64,000 bases of DNA from Streptomyces venezuelae (GTDB lineage: Bacteria; Actinomycetota; Actinomycetes; Streptomycetales; Streptomycetaceae). Positions within the stretch are counted from its first letter, which is position 1, and each line of letters begins with the position of its first letter. Below the pieces are notes generated by a model. The model saw nothing but the letters and a program-made list of their open reading frames with translations, was not told the DNA's origin and ran no database searches. The stretch is taken from the NCBI RefSeq assembly GCF_008642375.1, contig NZ_CP029194.1, positions 682,001-746,000 on the forward strand, written 5' to 3'. Made by a program: the position numbers and the translations under genes. Positions 1-7,724 of the stretch are shown here, one piece after another.

Positions 1-2
1 GC

Positions 3-725
3 CGCTCCAACGCCGATCTGGCGCAGGTCCCGCCGTCGCTGCTGCCCGGCCCGAACCTGATCCGCAACTTCGAGGCCGTGCTCGAAGAGGCGGACATCGG
101 CAAGGCCCTGCTCAACTCGCTGATCGTCTCCGGTTCGATCACCCTCGGCACCGTGCTGTGCTGCACGCTCGCCGGTTTCGCCTTCGCCAAGCTCCGCTTC
201 CGCGGCCGGGGCGCCCTGCTCGCGGTCACCGTGGGCACCATGATGATCCCGCCCCAGCTCGGGGTGATCCCGCTGTTCATGATGGTCGCCGAGCTCGGGT
301 GGGTGAACCAGCTCCAGTCGGTGATCCTGCCGGGTCTCGTCTCCGCCTTCGGTGTCTTCTTCATGCGGCAGTACCTCGTCCAGACGCTGCCGGACGAGCT
401 GATCGAGGCGGCCCGGGTCGACGGCGCGTCCACCGCCCGGATCTTCTGGTCGATCGTGGTACCGATCGCCCGGCCCGGCATGGCGGTGCTCGGACTGCTG
501 ACCTTCATGGCCGCCTGGAACGACTTCTTCTGGCCGATCGTCGCCCTGACCTCCTCCGAGCCGACCGTCCAGGTCGCCCTGCGCCAGCTCGGCGGCGGCT
601 ACGTCCACGACCAGTCCGTGATCATGGCGGGCACGCTGCTCGGCACCCTGCCGGTGCTGCTGGTCTTCGGCCTGCTCGGCCGGCAGATCGTCGGCGGCAT
701 CATGCAGGGCGCGGTCAAGGGCTGA
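3..725 (+). CDS. cebG: sugar ABC transporter permease, 3' part (CebG/MalG type)
   Basis: This is the C-terminal 240 residues of an inner-membrane permease for a sugar ABC importer; its start lies before the window and the frame is open from base 3. Several hydrophobic helices are visible. The cytoplasmic coupling loop carries EAARVDGAS followed by a conserved proline and glycine, which is the EAA motif that contacts the ATPase in MalG-type permeases. It ends 60 bp before a GH1 beta-glucosidase on the same strand. A cebG permease followed by bglC is the known cellobiose/cellotriose uptake arrangement in Streptomyces, so CebG is the favoured reading. The symbol rests on this context only, because the binding protein and CebR are outside the window. 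Confidence 0.85.
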   Translation, partial: RSNADLAQVPPSLLPGPNLIRNFEAVLEEADIGKALLNSLIVSGSITLGTVLCCTLAGFAFAKLRFRGRGALLAVTVGTMMIPPQLGVIPLFMMVAELGWVNQLQSVILPGLVSAFGVFFMRQYLVQTLPDELIEAARVDGASTARIFWSIVVPIARPGMAVLGLLTFMAAWNDFFWPIVALTSSEPTVQVALRQLGGGYVHDQSVIMAGTLLGTLPVLLVFGLLGRQIVGGIMQGAVKG

Positions 726-785
726 CGCCACCCCCGCGCCCCTCACTTCGCCAACAGACCTCTCACCAACGGGAGTTCCCACCTC

Positions 786-2225
786 ATGACCGCGCTCGAC
801 GCTCGCCCCGACAGCCCGACCGCTCTCCGGTTCCCGCAGGGGTTCCGCTGGGGCACCGCCACGGCGGCGTACCAGATCGAGGGTGCCGCAGCCGAGGACG
901 GCCGTACCCCGTCCGTCTGGGACACCTTCAGCCGCACGCCGGGCAAGGTGCGCAACGGCGACACCGGCGACATCGCCGCCGACCACTACCACCGGCTCGA
1001 CGAGGACATCGCCCTGATGCGGCGGCTCGGGGTCAGCGACTACCGCTTCTCGATCGCCTGGCCTCGGGTCGTTCCCACCGGCAGCGGACCGGTCAACGCC
1101 AAGGGGCTCGACTTCTACCGGCGGCTCGTCGACGGGCTGCTCGAGGCCGGCATCCGGCCCGTGGCGACGCTCTACCACTGGGACCTGCCCCAGGAGCTGG
1201 AGTCCGAGACCGGCGGCTCGCCCGCGGGAGGCGGCTGGGCGCGGCGGGAGACCGCGTACCGCTTCGCCGAGTACGCAGGCGTCATGGCGGACGCGCTCGG
1301 CGACCGGGTGGCGACCTGGACCACGCTCAACGAGCCCTGGTGCGCGGCCTTCCTCGGCTACGGCAACGGCGTGCACGCCCCGGGGCGCACCGACGCCCTC
1401 GCCTCGCTGCGCGCCGCCCACCACCTCAACCTGGCCCACGGTCTCGCGGCCCGCGTGCTGCGCGGGGCGCTGCCTGCCTCCGCGGAGGTGTCCCTGACGC
1501 TCAACCTGCATGCGGTCAGGGCCCTTTCGGAGTCGCCCGAGGACCGGGACGCGGCCCGCCGGATCGACGCCGTCGGCAACCGGATCTTCCTCGACCCGGT
1601 CTTCCACGGCCGGCTGCCCGAGGACCTGGTCCGCGACACGGCCGGGATCACGGACTGGTCCTTCGTCCAGGACGGCGACCTGGCGACGGCGGCCGCGCCG
1701 ATCGACTCGCTGGGCATCAACTACTACTCCCCCTCGGTCGTCGCGGCCGGCAGCTCCGGGTCCCCCTCACCGTGGGCGGGCGCCGAGCGGCACGTACGGT
1801 TCGAGCCGGCGCCCGGGCCGCGCACCGCGATGGACTGGCCGGTCGACGCGAACGGGCTGTACGAGCTCCTCGTCCGGCTGCGGGACGAACTGCCGGGCGT
1901 GCCGCTGGTGGTGACGGAGAACGGGGCGGCGTACGACGACTACGCGGACCCGTCGGGGAACGTGAAGGACCCGGAGCGGGTGGCCTATCTGCACGCGCAC
2001 CTGTCGGCGGTGCACCGGGCCCTCGCGGACGGGGCGGACGTGCGGGGCTACTTCCTGTGGTCGCTGCTCGACAACTTCGAGTGGGCGTACGGCTACAGCA
2101 AGCGGTTCGGCATCGTGCACGTGGACTTCGCCACGCAGCGCAGGACGCTCAAGGACAGCGCCCGCTGGTACGCGGACGTGATCGCCCGGGGCGGGCTCGA
2201 AGACGTCGAAGGCCTCGAAGGCTGA
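786..2225 (+). CDS. bglC: GH1 beta-glucosidase
   Basis: A 479-residue intracellular glycoside hydrolase family 1 enzyme, the usual length of the family, that releases glucose from beta-linked disaccharides such as cellobiose. The family hallmarks are present: a [15 protein letters not shown] start, the acid/base glutamate at E183 in TLNEPW, the nucleophile at E378 in VTENG, and a C-terminal [15 protein letters not shown] segment. No signal peptide is seen, so it should act on sugar imported by the upstream permease, with which it is probably cotranscribed (60 bp gap, no terminator seen). The ATG follows an acceptable purine-rich stretch (gggag). A perfect hairpin lies just after the stop. The symbol is by analogy with cebEFG-bglC. 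Confidence 0.92.
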   Translation: MTALDARPDSPTALRFPQGFRWGTATAAYQIEGAAAEDGRTPSVWDTFSRTPGKVRNGDTGDIAADHYHRLDEDIALMRRLGVSDYRFSIAWPRVVPTGSGPVNAKGLDFYRRLVDGLLEAGIRPVATLYHWDLPQELESETGGSPAGGGWARRETAYRFAEYAGVMADALGDRVATWTTLNEPWCAAFLGYGNGVHAPGRTDALASLRAAHHLNLAHGLAARVLRGALPASAEVSLTLNLHAVRALSESPEDRDAARRIDAVGNRIFLDPVFHGRLPEDLVRDTAGITDWSFVQDGDLATAAAPIDSLGINYYSPSVVAAGSSGSPSPWAGAERHVRFEPAPGPRTAMDWPVDANGLYELLVRLRDELPGVPLVVTENGAAYDDYADPSGNVKDPERVAYLHAHLSAVHRALADGADVRGYFLWSLLDNFEWAYGYSKRFGIVHVDFATQRRTLKDSARWYADVIARGGLEDVEGLEG

Positions 2226-2241
2226 GGACGGGCCCGGGAGC

Positions 2242-2273
2242 CCCGAGGGGGGTGCCGTGGCACCCCCCTCGGG
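2242..2273. terminator. bidirectional hairpin terminator between bglC and the protease
   Basis: Perfect 15-bp inverted repeat (CCCGAGGGGGGTGCC and its complement) with only two bases between the arms, lying between the convergent beta-glucosidase and protease genes. No T-tract follows, as is common in Streptomyces. Confidence 0.85.
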
Positions 2274-2306
2274 TCCGCGGCACCCCCGGTCACCGCCGGT
2301 AGGAGG

Positions 2307-3662
2307 TCACTGGCGCTGCCACAGGGCCGGGACGTTCGGCGGTTCCCAGCCGGTCTGGGCCTGGTGGCCCTGGAGGCAGCGGTAGGTCGCACCGCCGTAG
2401 GTGACGGTGGCGCCCGCCGCGTAGACCTTGCCCGCGGCCCAGGTGCCGCCCGGCTGCGGTTCGCCGGGCCCGGGGCCGGGGTCGGTCCCGGTGGTCTTCA
2501 GGGTCAGGCCGTAGTTCTGCAGCAGCGGGTTCAGCGGCTGGAAGAAGGTCGTGCCGCCGCTGGAGCAGTTGCCCGAGCCGCCCGAGGTCACGCCCTGTGC
2601 CTGGCTGCCGGAGATGTACGAGCCTCCGGAGTCGCCGGGCTCGGCGCAGACCGTCGTGCGGGTGACGCCGGAGATGGTGCCCTCCGGGTAGGTGACGCTG
2701 GTGTTGTGCTGCTGGATGGTGCCGCAGTGCCAGCCGGTGGTCGAGCCGGAGCGGCAGACGGAGGCGCCGACAGGCTGCAGGACCGATCCGGTCACCTGGA
2801 CGTTCGCGCCGCCGGAACCCTTCACGTAGGGGGTGGCGGTCCAGTTGGTGTTGGCGGACACCCAGGCCATGTCGTTGCCGGGGAAGGTCGACCCCTGGAA
2901 GCTGCCCTGGGCCACCTGGTTGAAGCCGCTCGTCGTGTTGCCGACGCGGCCGCAGTGGCCGGCCGTGGCGAAGCCCTGGGTGGTCCCGCGGGTCACCGCG
3001 AAGCCGACGGAGCAGCGTCCGCCGCCGCCCATGTAGTACGCGTCGCCGCCCCGGATGTCGTACAGCGGGCGAGGCGCCCGGTCGGTCCGTACGACGCGCA
3101 CCAGGTCGCGCGGGACGCCGGCGGCATCGACGAGCCGCGCACCGGCGCCGGCCCGCGTCTCCTCGACGACCAGGACGTTGGCGCGGACGTCGACGTAGCG
3201 GACGGGAGCCTCGGCGGTGGCGCCCCGGTCCAGGGCCCGCTTGGCCCGCTCCAGGGCGGTCAGGCTGTGCGGGACGAGCCGGGCGTGCGCACCGGTGGCG
3301 CGTATCGCGGCCGCGTCGGCGGCGCGGGTGGTGGCCACGGTCAGGGTGCCGGACTCGGCCCCGTCCACCCAGGCGCCGGCGAAGGCGCCGCCGAGGCCCT
3401 GGCGGAGCCGGGCGGCGGTGGCGCCGGCCTCGGCCTCGTTGGCGAGCCGGGTGAGGGCCTGGGGGCGGGTGAGTCCCAGGTCGCGCTGCATGGCGGAGAG
3501 GAGCTCGGGCTGGGCGGCGTCGGCGGCCAGGGTCCGAGCGGCGGTTTTCACCGCCGGGTTCCCGTCCGGGGCCGCGGTGGCGGTTCCGGCCTGGAGGCCG
3601 GCCAGCGCCATCCCGGCGGCGACCAGTGCGGTACACGCCGCGCGGGCGTATCGTCGGAGCAT
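2307..3662 (-). CDS. secreted chymotrypsin-like serine protease with chitin-binding tail (streptogrisin C type)
   Basis: A 451-residue exported pre-pro-protease of the S1 alpha-lytic/streptogrisin family. Residues 1-31 form a signal peptide, about 40-200 an alpha-lytic-type propeptide, and the mature protease begins near residue 201. The triad is His236 (TAGHCG), Asp264 (NDMAW) and Ser345 (GDSGG). After a Gly-Pro linker, residues 405-451 (GGTWAAGKVYAAGATVTYGG, ending in aromatic-rich TGWEPP) form a small CBM5/12 chitin-binding module. That layout matches streptogrisin C, which attacks protein in chitinous material. The ATG is preceded by GGAG at good spacing. It lies 70 bp downstream of a LysR gene on the same strand, which may or may not control it. 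Confidence 0.9.
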   Translation of the reverse strand: MLRRYARAACTALVAAGMALAGLQAGTATAAPDGNPAVKTAARTLAADAAQPELLSAMQRDLGLTRPQALTRLANEAEAGATAARLRQGLGGAFAGAWVDGAESGTLTVATTRAADAAAIRATGAHARLVPHSLTALERAKRALDRGATAEAPVRYVDVRANVLVVEETRAGAGARLVDAAGVPRDLVRVVRTDRAPRPLYDIRGGDAYYMGGGGRCSVGFAVTRGTTQGFATAGHCGRVGNTTSGFNQVAQGSFQGSTFPGNDMAWVSANTNWTATPYVKGSGGANVQVTGSVLQPVGASVCRSGSTTGWHCGTIQQHNTSVTYPEGTISGVTRTTVCAEPGDSGGSYISGSQAQGVTSGGSGNCSSGGTTFFQPLNPLLQNYGLTLKTTGTDPGPGPGEPQPGGTWAAGKVYAAGATVTYGGATYRCLQGHQAQTGWEPPNVPALWQRQ

Positions 3663-3732
3663 GGGGTGTCTCCTCGGTTCGGTGGGGGATCTGCCGGAAC
3701 CGTAGGGATCCCGAAGAGGGCGGCGGGAGCTG

Positions 3733-4683
3733 TCAGTCGGCCCCTGCCACGGCGTTATGCCCCGGAGCGGTGAGCAGGCCCGCGCTGTGGGCGAGGGCCG
3801 CCGCGTGGGCGGCGCGGGTGTGGTGGAGGACGGTCGCGGCGCGTGCGGCGGCGCGCCCCTCGGGGTGCCAGCCGAGGAGGTGGCGCCAGACCAGCGGGGC
3901 GCCGGTCAGGGGGCGGGTCACGAGGCCCGGTGTCGGCGGGAAGGTGGCCCGGCAGAGGCCGACGGCCCGCCCCACCTGGACGAGGTGCACACAGGAAGCG
4001 GTGTCCGTCTCGTACACGCAGGCCGGGGTGAAGCCCGCCCGGACGCACGCCGCGGCGAAGCAGTCGCCGAAGCAGCCGTCGCCCGGGACGTCCGTCCAGG
4101 CCTCCACCGCCAGTTCGGCCAGGTCGAGTTCGGTACGGGACGCGAGCGGGTGGTCGGCGGCCAGCATCACGTACACGGGGTCGCGGGCCACCTCCGTCCA
4201 GGCGAGCCGTCCCGCCTCGGGCGGTGCGCTCTCGCCGCAGACGCCGACCAGGGCGAAGTCCAGCCGGCCGGCGGCGACCCCGCGGGCGATCTCCCGCTCC
4301 GACCAGGAGGTGTGCGTGGTGACCGGCGTGCCGGGCTCGGTGCGGGCGAGCCGGTCGACGAGGCCGCCGAGGAGCGGGCCGTGGGTGCCGCCGAGCCGGT
4401 AGCCGCCCGCGCCCTCCCGGGCGAACCGCACGGCCTCCTCCTGCAGTTCGCACACGGCGGGCAGGACGACCCGGGCGCGGTCGAGGACCAGGTCCCCGAG
4501 GGCCGTGGTCCGCACCCCCTCGCGGCTGCGCTCGAACAGCGCGCCGCCCAGGGCCCGTTCGATCCGCTTGAGCTGGGCACTGAGCGCGGGCTGCGCGAGT
4601 CCGAGCGCGGTGGCGGCGCGCGTGAGACTGCCCGCGTCCGCGATGGCCCGGATCGCCTTGAGGTGCCTCAACTCCAAGTCCAT
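3733..4683 (-). CDS. LysR-family transcriptional regulator
   Basis: A 316-residue LysR-type regulator. Residues 1-60 hold the winged-helix DNA-binding domain (MDLELRHLKAIRAIADAGSL, then QPALSAQLKRIERALG), followed by a linker helix and a two-lobed effector-binding domain. The effector is unknown. The gene is divergent from the pectate lyase at 4934, and the shared 250-bp gap holds a perfect palindrome that satisfies the T-N11-A rule of LysR sites. The lyase gene is therefore the likeliest target, together with autoregulation. The protease gene downstream on the same strand is a second possible target. Confidence 0.92.
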   Translation of the reverse strand: MDLELRHLKAIRAIADAGSLTRAATALGLAQPALSAQLKRIERALGGALFERSREGVRTTALGDLVLDRARVVLPAVCELQEEAVRFAREGAGGYRLGGTHGPLLGGLVDRLARTEPGTPVTTHTSWSEREIARGVAAGRLDFALVGVCGESAPPEAGRLAWTEVARDPVYVMLAADHPLASRTELDLAELAVEAWTDVPGDGCFGDCFAAACVRAGFTPACVYETDTASCVHLVQVGRAVGLCRATFPPTPGLVTRPLTGAPLVWRHLLGWHPEGRAAARAATVLHHTRAAHAAALAHSAGLLTAPGHNAVAGAD

Positions 4684-4712
4684 ACCGAGAGCTTGACGCC
4701 CTGCTCCCGATA

Positions 4713-4722
4713 GGTCCAGACC
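4713..4722. promoter_or_regulatory. weak DasR (dre)-like core
   Basis: GGTCCAGACC differs by one base from the core GGTCTAGACC of the Streptomyces DasR operator, and 11 of 16 positions of the full consensus match. It lies 30-40 bp upstream of the LysR start. Because the flanks match poorly this is only a candidate. Confidence 0.25.
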
Positions 4723-4801
4723 ATCGACGACTCCGGAGGTGCGGGGGCGCGGAGCGCGAGTGTGTACCGCCGCGGGCCGTCCCGTCTGGATCCTAACCAG
4801 C

Positions 4802-4817
4802 GTTCAGATAACTGAAC
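4802..4817. promoter_or_regulatory. LysR-type operator palindrome
   Basis: GTTCAG-ATAA-CTGAAC is a perfect inverted repeat with 6-bp arms and contains T-N11-A. It sits between the divergent LysR and pectate lyase genes, about 20 bp upstream of the lyase -35 box, the usual position for activation by LysR proteins. Confidence 0.6.
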
Positions 4818-4837
4818 TGCAATCACATACGTAGCTA

Positions 4838-4866
4838 TTGACGTGCCATCAGCGGGCCTCTAGCGT
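4838..4866 (+). promoter_or_regulatory. sigma70-type promoter of the pectate lyase gene
   Basis: TTGACG at 4838-4843 and TAGCGT at 4861-4866 are separated by exactly 17 bp. The predicted transcription start is near 4873, leaving an untranslated leader of about 60 bases. Confidence 0.55.
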
Positions 4867-4874
4867 CCCACGGC

Positions 4875-4882
4875 AAGCGCTT
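4875..4882. promoter_or_regulatory. LacI-family-type operator core at the predicted start site
   Basis: The perfect 8-bp palindrome AAGCGCTT lies in a wider GCAAGCGCTTTC context resembling operators of LacI/GalR repressors and catabolite-control cre sites. It overlaps the predicted transcription start of the pectate lyase gene, a classic roadblock position. Confidence 0.4.
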
Positions 4883-4933
4883 TCTACCCGTGTTCCCACT
4901 CCTCACACCAACCCCTCACACAGGAGAGCAACG

Positions 4934-6508
4934 ATGCGAACGGGACCCGTCATCGCGTGCGTCGGACTGCTGGCCGGCACACTCGTCGCCCTGTCCGGTA
5001 CGACCGCGCAGGCCGCGACCACCACCTACGAGGCCGAGGCCTCGCCCGCGGTCTGCACCGGCACCGTCGACTCCGACTGGGCCGGCTTCACCGGCACCGG
5101 ATTCTGCAACGGAACCAACGCGGCCGGCGCCTACGCGCAGTTCACCGTGAACGCCCCGGCCGCGGGCACCGCCACGCTCACGGTCCGCTTCGCCAACGGC
5201 ACCACCACCGCACGGCCCGCGGCCCTCACCGTGAACGGGTCGGCGGTCTCGTCGTCCTCGTACGAGCCGACGGGCGCGTGGACGACCTGGGTGACGAAGA
5301 CGTTCACGGTGCCGGTCGACGCGGGCGCCAACACCGTGCGGCTCAGCCCGACCGGCGCCGCCGGCCTGCCCAACATCGACCGGCTCGACATCGAGACGGC
5401 AGGCACCACCACCCCGCCGTCGGGCAGCGCGCTCTACGTGGCGCCGAACGGCACGGACGGCGCCGCCGGCACCATATCGGCTCCCACCACGCTGAGTTCG
5501 GCCATCGCCCGCGTCACCTCCGGAGGAACGATCTACCTCCGCGGCGGCACCTACCACCACTCCCAGACGATCACCGTCCCCGCCGGCAAGAACGGCACGG
5601 CCGCCGCCCGCACGAAGCTCTCCGCCTACCCGGGCGAGAAGCCGGTGCTGGACTTCTCGGCCATGACCGAGGACCCTGCCAACCGCGGCCTCGCCGTGAA
5701 CGGTTCCTACTGGCACGTCAGCGGCATCGTCGTCGAACGGGCCGGTGACAACGGCATCTTCGTCGGTGGCAGCAACAACGTCATCGAGCGGACCGTGACA
5801 CGCTTCAACCGCGACTCGGGACTCCAGCTCTCCCGGATCGCCTCCACGACGCCGCAGAGCCAGTGGCCCTCGAACAACCTCGTCCTGAGCGCGGAGTCGC
5901 ACGACAACGCCGACTCCGACGGCGAGGACGCCGACGGCTTCGCGGCGAAGCTCACGGTCGGCCCCGGCAATGTCTTCCGCTACGCCGTCGCCCACCACAA
6001 CATCGACGACGGCTGGGACCTCTACACCAAGACCGACACCGGCCCGATCGGAACGGTGACCGTCGAGGACTCCCTCGCCTACGAGAACGGCACCCTCTCC
6101 GACGGCACGCAGAACACCGCGGGCGACCGCAACGGCTACAAGCTGGGCGGCGAGGACATCGCGGTCGACCATGTCGTCCGGCGCAGCATCGCCTTCCGCA
6201 ACGGCAAGCACGGCTTCACGTACAACAGCAACCCGGGCAGGATGGCGGTGTCGAACAACCTCAGCGTCGACAACGCCCAGCGCAACTACTCCTTCGACGG
6301 GGGCACTTCGGTCTTCCGCGGCAACACCTCGTGCCGGAGCGGCAGCGGCACGAACGACAAGACCGTCGGTGACGCCGACAGCTCCAACCAGTTCTGGACC
6401 GGGACGAACGGCTCGCGCTGCTCCGCCTACTCCGGCGCCCTGAGCTGGTCGTACGCCCCGGACGGCCGCCTCGCCGTGACCATCGGCGGCAGGGCGGTCA
6501 CCCTGTAG
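4934..6508 (+). CDS. secreted pectate lyase-like enzyme (PL9 type) with N-terminal CBM35-like module
   Basis: A 524-residue exported polysaccharide lyase. Residues 1-28 are a Sec signal peptide ending AQA. Residues about 30-160 look like a CBM35-type beta-sandwich (TTYEAEAS start, SDWAGFTGTGFCNG). After a short linker a right-handed beta-helix follows. Its core has NADSDGEDADGFAAKL and HNIDDGWDLYTKTD, which match the calcium-binding aspartates and catalytic lysine region of PL9 pectate lyases such as PelL. The ATG at 4934 is chosen over an upstream in-frame ATG at 4838 because it has AGGAGAG before it and starts the signal peptide. Likely substrate is polygalacturonate; a rhamnogalacturonan-type substrate is possible. 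Confidence 0.82.
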   Translation: MRTGPVIACVGLLAGTLVALSGTTAQAATTTYEAEASPAVCTGTVDSDWAGFTGTGFCNGTNAAGAYAQFTVNAPAAGTATLTVRFANGTTTARPAALTVNGSAVSSSSYEPTGAWTTWVTKTFTVPVDAGANTVRLSPTGAAGLPNIDRLDIETAGTTTPPSGSALYVAPNGTDGAAGTISAPTTLSSAIARVTSGGTIYLRGGTYHHSQTITVPAGKNGTAAARTKLSAYPGEKPVLDFSAMTEDPANRGLAVNGSYWHVSGIVVERAGDNGIFVGGSNNVIERTVTRFNRDSGLQLSRIASTTPQSQWPSNNLVLSAESHDNADSDGEDADGFAAKLTVGPGNVFRYAVAHHNIDDGWDLYTKTDTGPIGTVTVEDSLAYENGTLSDGTQNTAGDRNGYKLGGEDIAVDHVVRRSIAFRNGKHGFTYNSNPGRMAVSNNLSVDNAQRNYSFDGGTSVFRGNTSCRSGSGTNDKTVGDADSSNQFWTGTNGSRCSAYSGALSWSYAPDGRLAVTIGGRAVTL

Positions 6509-6629
6509 CCGTCCGCCCCGCCGGGCTCCCCGCTCCCGTACGCCGTTCGCCGTTCCGTTCACAGAGCGGACACACGAATGTCGTACAGGGGCGGGAATCG
6601 GCTTGTCCCACAGGCCCGTTGGTCCTGAC

Positions 6630-7595
6630 ATGACTCTCGGCGCAGTCCTCAGCACGACCACCCGCCAGCTCCCGATCGACCACACGGTGCTCCTCGCGCG
6701 GGAGGCCCGCGACGCCGGACTGCACTCGGCGTGGTTCGGCCAGTCCTTCGCGTACGACTCCCCCTCGCTCGCCGCGATCGTCGGCCGTGAGGTGCCCGGG
6801 CTGCAGGTCGGGACCTCCGCGATCCCAATCTTCGGCCGCCACCCGCTGATCGTCTCCAGCCAGGCGCAGACCGCGCAGGCCGCCACCGGCGGGCGCTACC
6901 ACCTCGGGATCGCCCTCGGCACCAGGCACCTGACCGAGGACGGGTTCGGCATCCCGTACGAGCGGCCCGTCCGGCTGCTCCGGGAGTTCCTCACCGCCCT
7001 GCGCCCGCTGGTCGAGACGGGCTCCGCGGACTTCCACGGCGAGCTGCTCACGGCCACGACACCGTGGCCGGCGGCCGTGCCCGGGGCCGAGCCGCCGGTG
7101 CCGCTCCTCGTCGCCGCGATGGGGCCGCAGACCTTGCGCGTCAGCGGTGAACTGGCCGACGGCGTCCTGCCGTTCCTGGCCGGGCCGCGCGCGCTCGCCG
7201 AGGACATCGTCCCCACCGTCACCGCCGCCGCCGAAGCGGCGGGCCGGCCGGCGCCCCGGATCGTGGCCATCGTCCCCGGCGTGGTCACCGCCGACCCCGA
7301 GGGCGTACGGGAGAAGGCGGCCGAGGCCCTCGCGCTCTACGAGCGGATCCCCTCCTACCAGCGCGTCATCGAGCGGTCCGGCGGCACACGGGCCGCCGAC
7401 CTGGCGGTGATCGGCGAGGAGGAGACCGTCGCCGCCGCGGTACGGCACTACCGCGAGGCGGGGGCGACGGAGGTGGTGTTCACCGCGACGCACCTGGGCG
7501 GCGAGGCCGACCGGGTCCGTACGTGGAAGCTGCTCGGCGAGCTGTCGAGAGGGGAGGCAACGGGGAGGCGGCGCCAGGGGGTGTCCGGAAGGTAG
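6630..7595 (+). CDS. LLM-class flavin (F420-type) oxidoreductase
   Basis: A 321-residue luciferase-like monooxygenase-fold enzyme of the kind that in actinomycetes usually uses coenzyme F420. Visible landmarks are the N-terminal strand MTLGAVLSTTTRQLPIDH, a GLHSAWFGQSFAYDSP segment, GRYHLGIALGTRH, and the late IGEEETVAAAVRHYREAGA helix followed by a strand. The substrate is unknown. ATG 6630 fits the family N-terminus; an in-frame TTG at 6603 preceded by AGGGGCGGGA is an alternative that adds nine residues. The last codons and the stop are embedded in a strong hairpin. There is no obvious operon partner. Confidence 0.8.
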   Translation: MTLGAVLSTTTRQLPIDHTVLLAREARDAGLHSAWFGQSFAYDSPSLAAIVGREVPGLQVGTSAIPIFGRHPLIVSSQAQTAQAATGGRYHLGIALGTRHLTEDGFGIPYERPVRLLREFLTALRPLVETGSADFHGELLTATTPWPAAVPGAEPPVPLLVAAMGPQTLRVSGELADGVLPFLAGPRALAEDIVPTVTAAAEAAGRPAPRIVAIVPGVVTADPEGVREKAAEALALYERIPSYQRVIERSGGTRAADLAVIGEEETVAAAVRHYREAGATEVVFTATHLGGEADRVRTWKLLGELSRGEATGRRRQGVSGR

Positions 7596-7623
7596 GGCCA
7601 GGCGGCACTTTCCGGACACCCCC
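7577..7623 (+). terminator. hairpin terminator overlapping the stop codon of the LLM oxidoreductase
   Basis: Perfect 14-bp arms (GGGGGTGTCCGGAA at 7577-7590 and its complement at 7610-7623) enclose a 19-base loop. The left arm is coding sequence and the TAG stop lies in the loop. Confidence 0.75.
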
Positions 7624-7724
7624 CAGGGGTGAAGCCCCCCGGCATCACCCCTTCGCGCCGCCCTCCCCGGCGCCGCCCCTTGCCCCGCGCCCCGCGTCCC
7701 ACGGCCTGCGTCCCGCGCCCTCCG

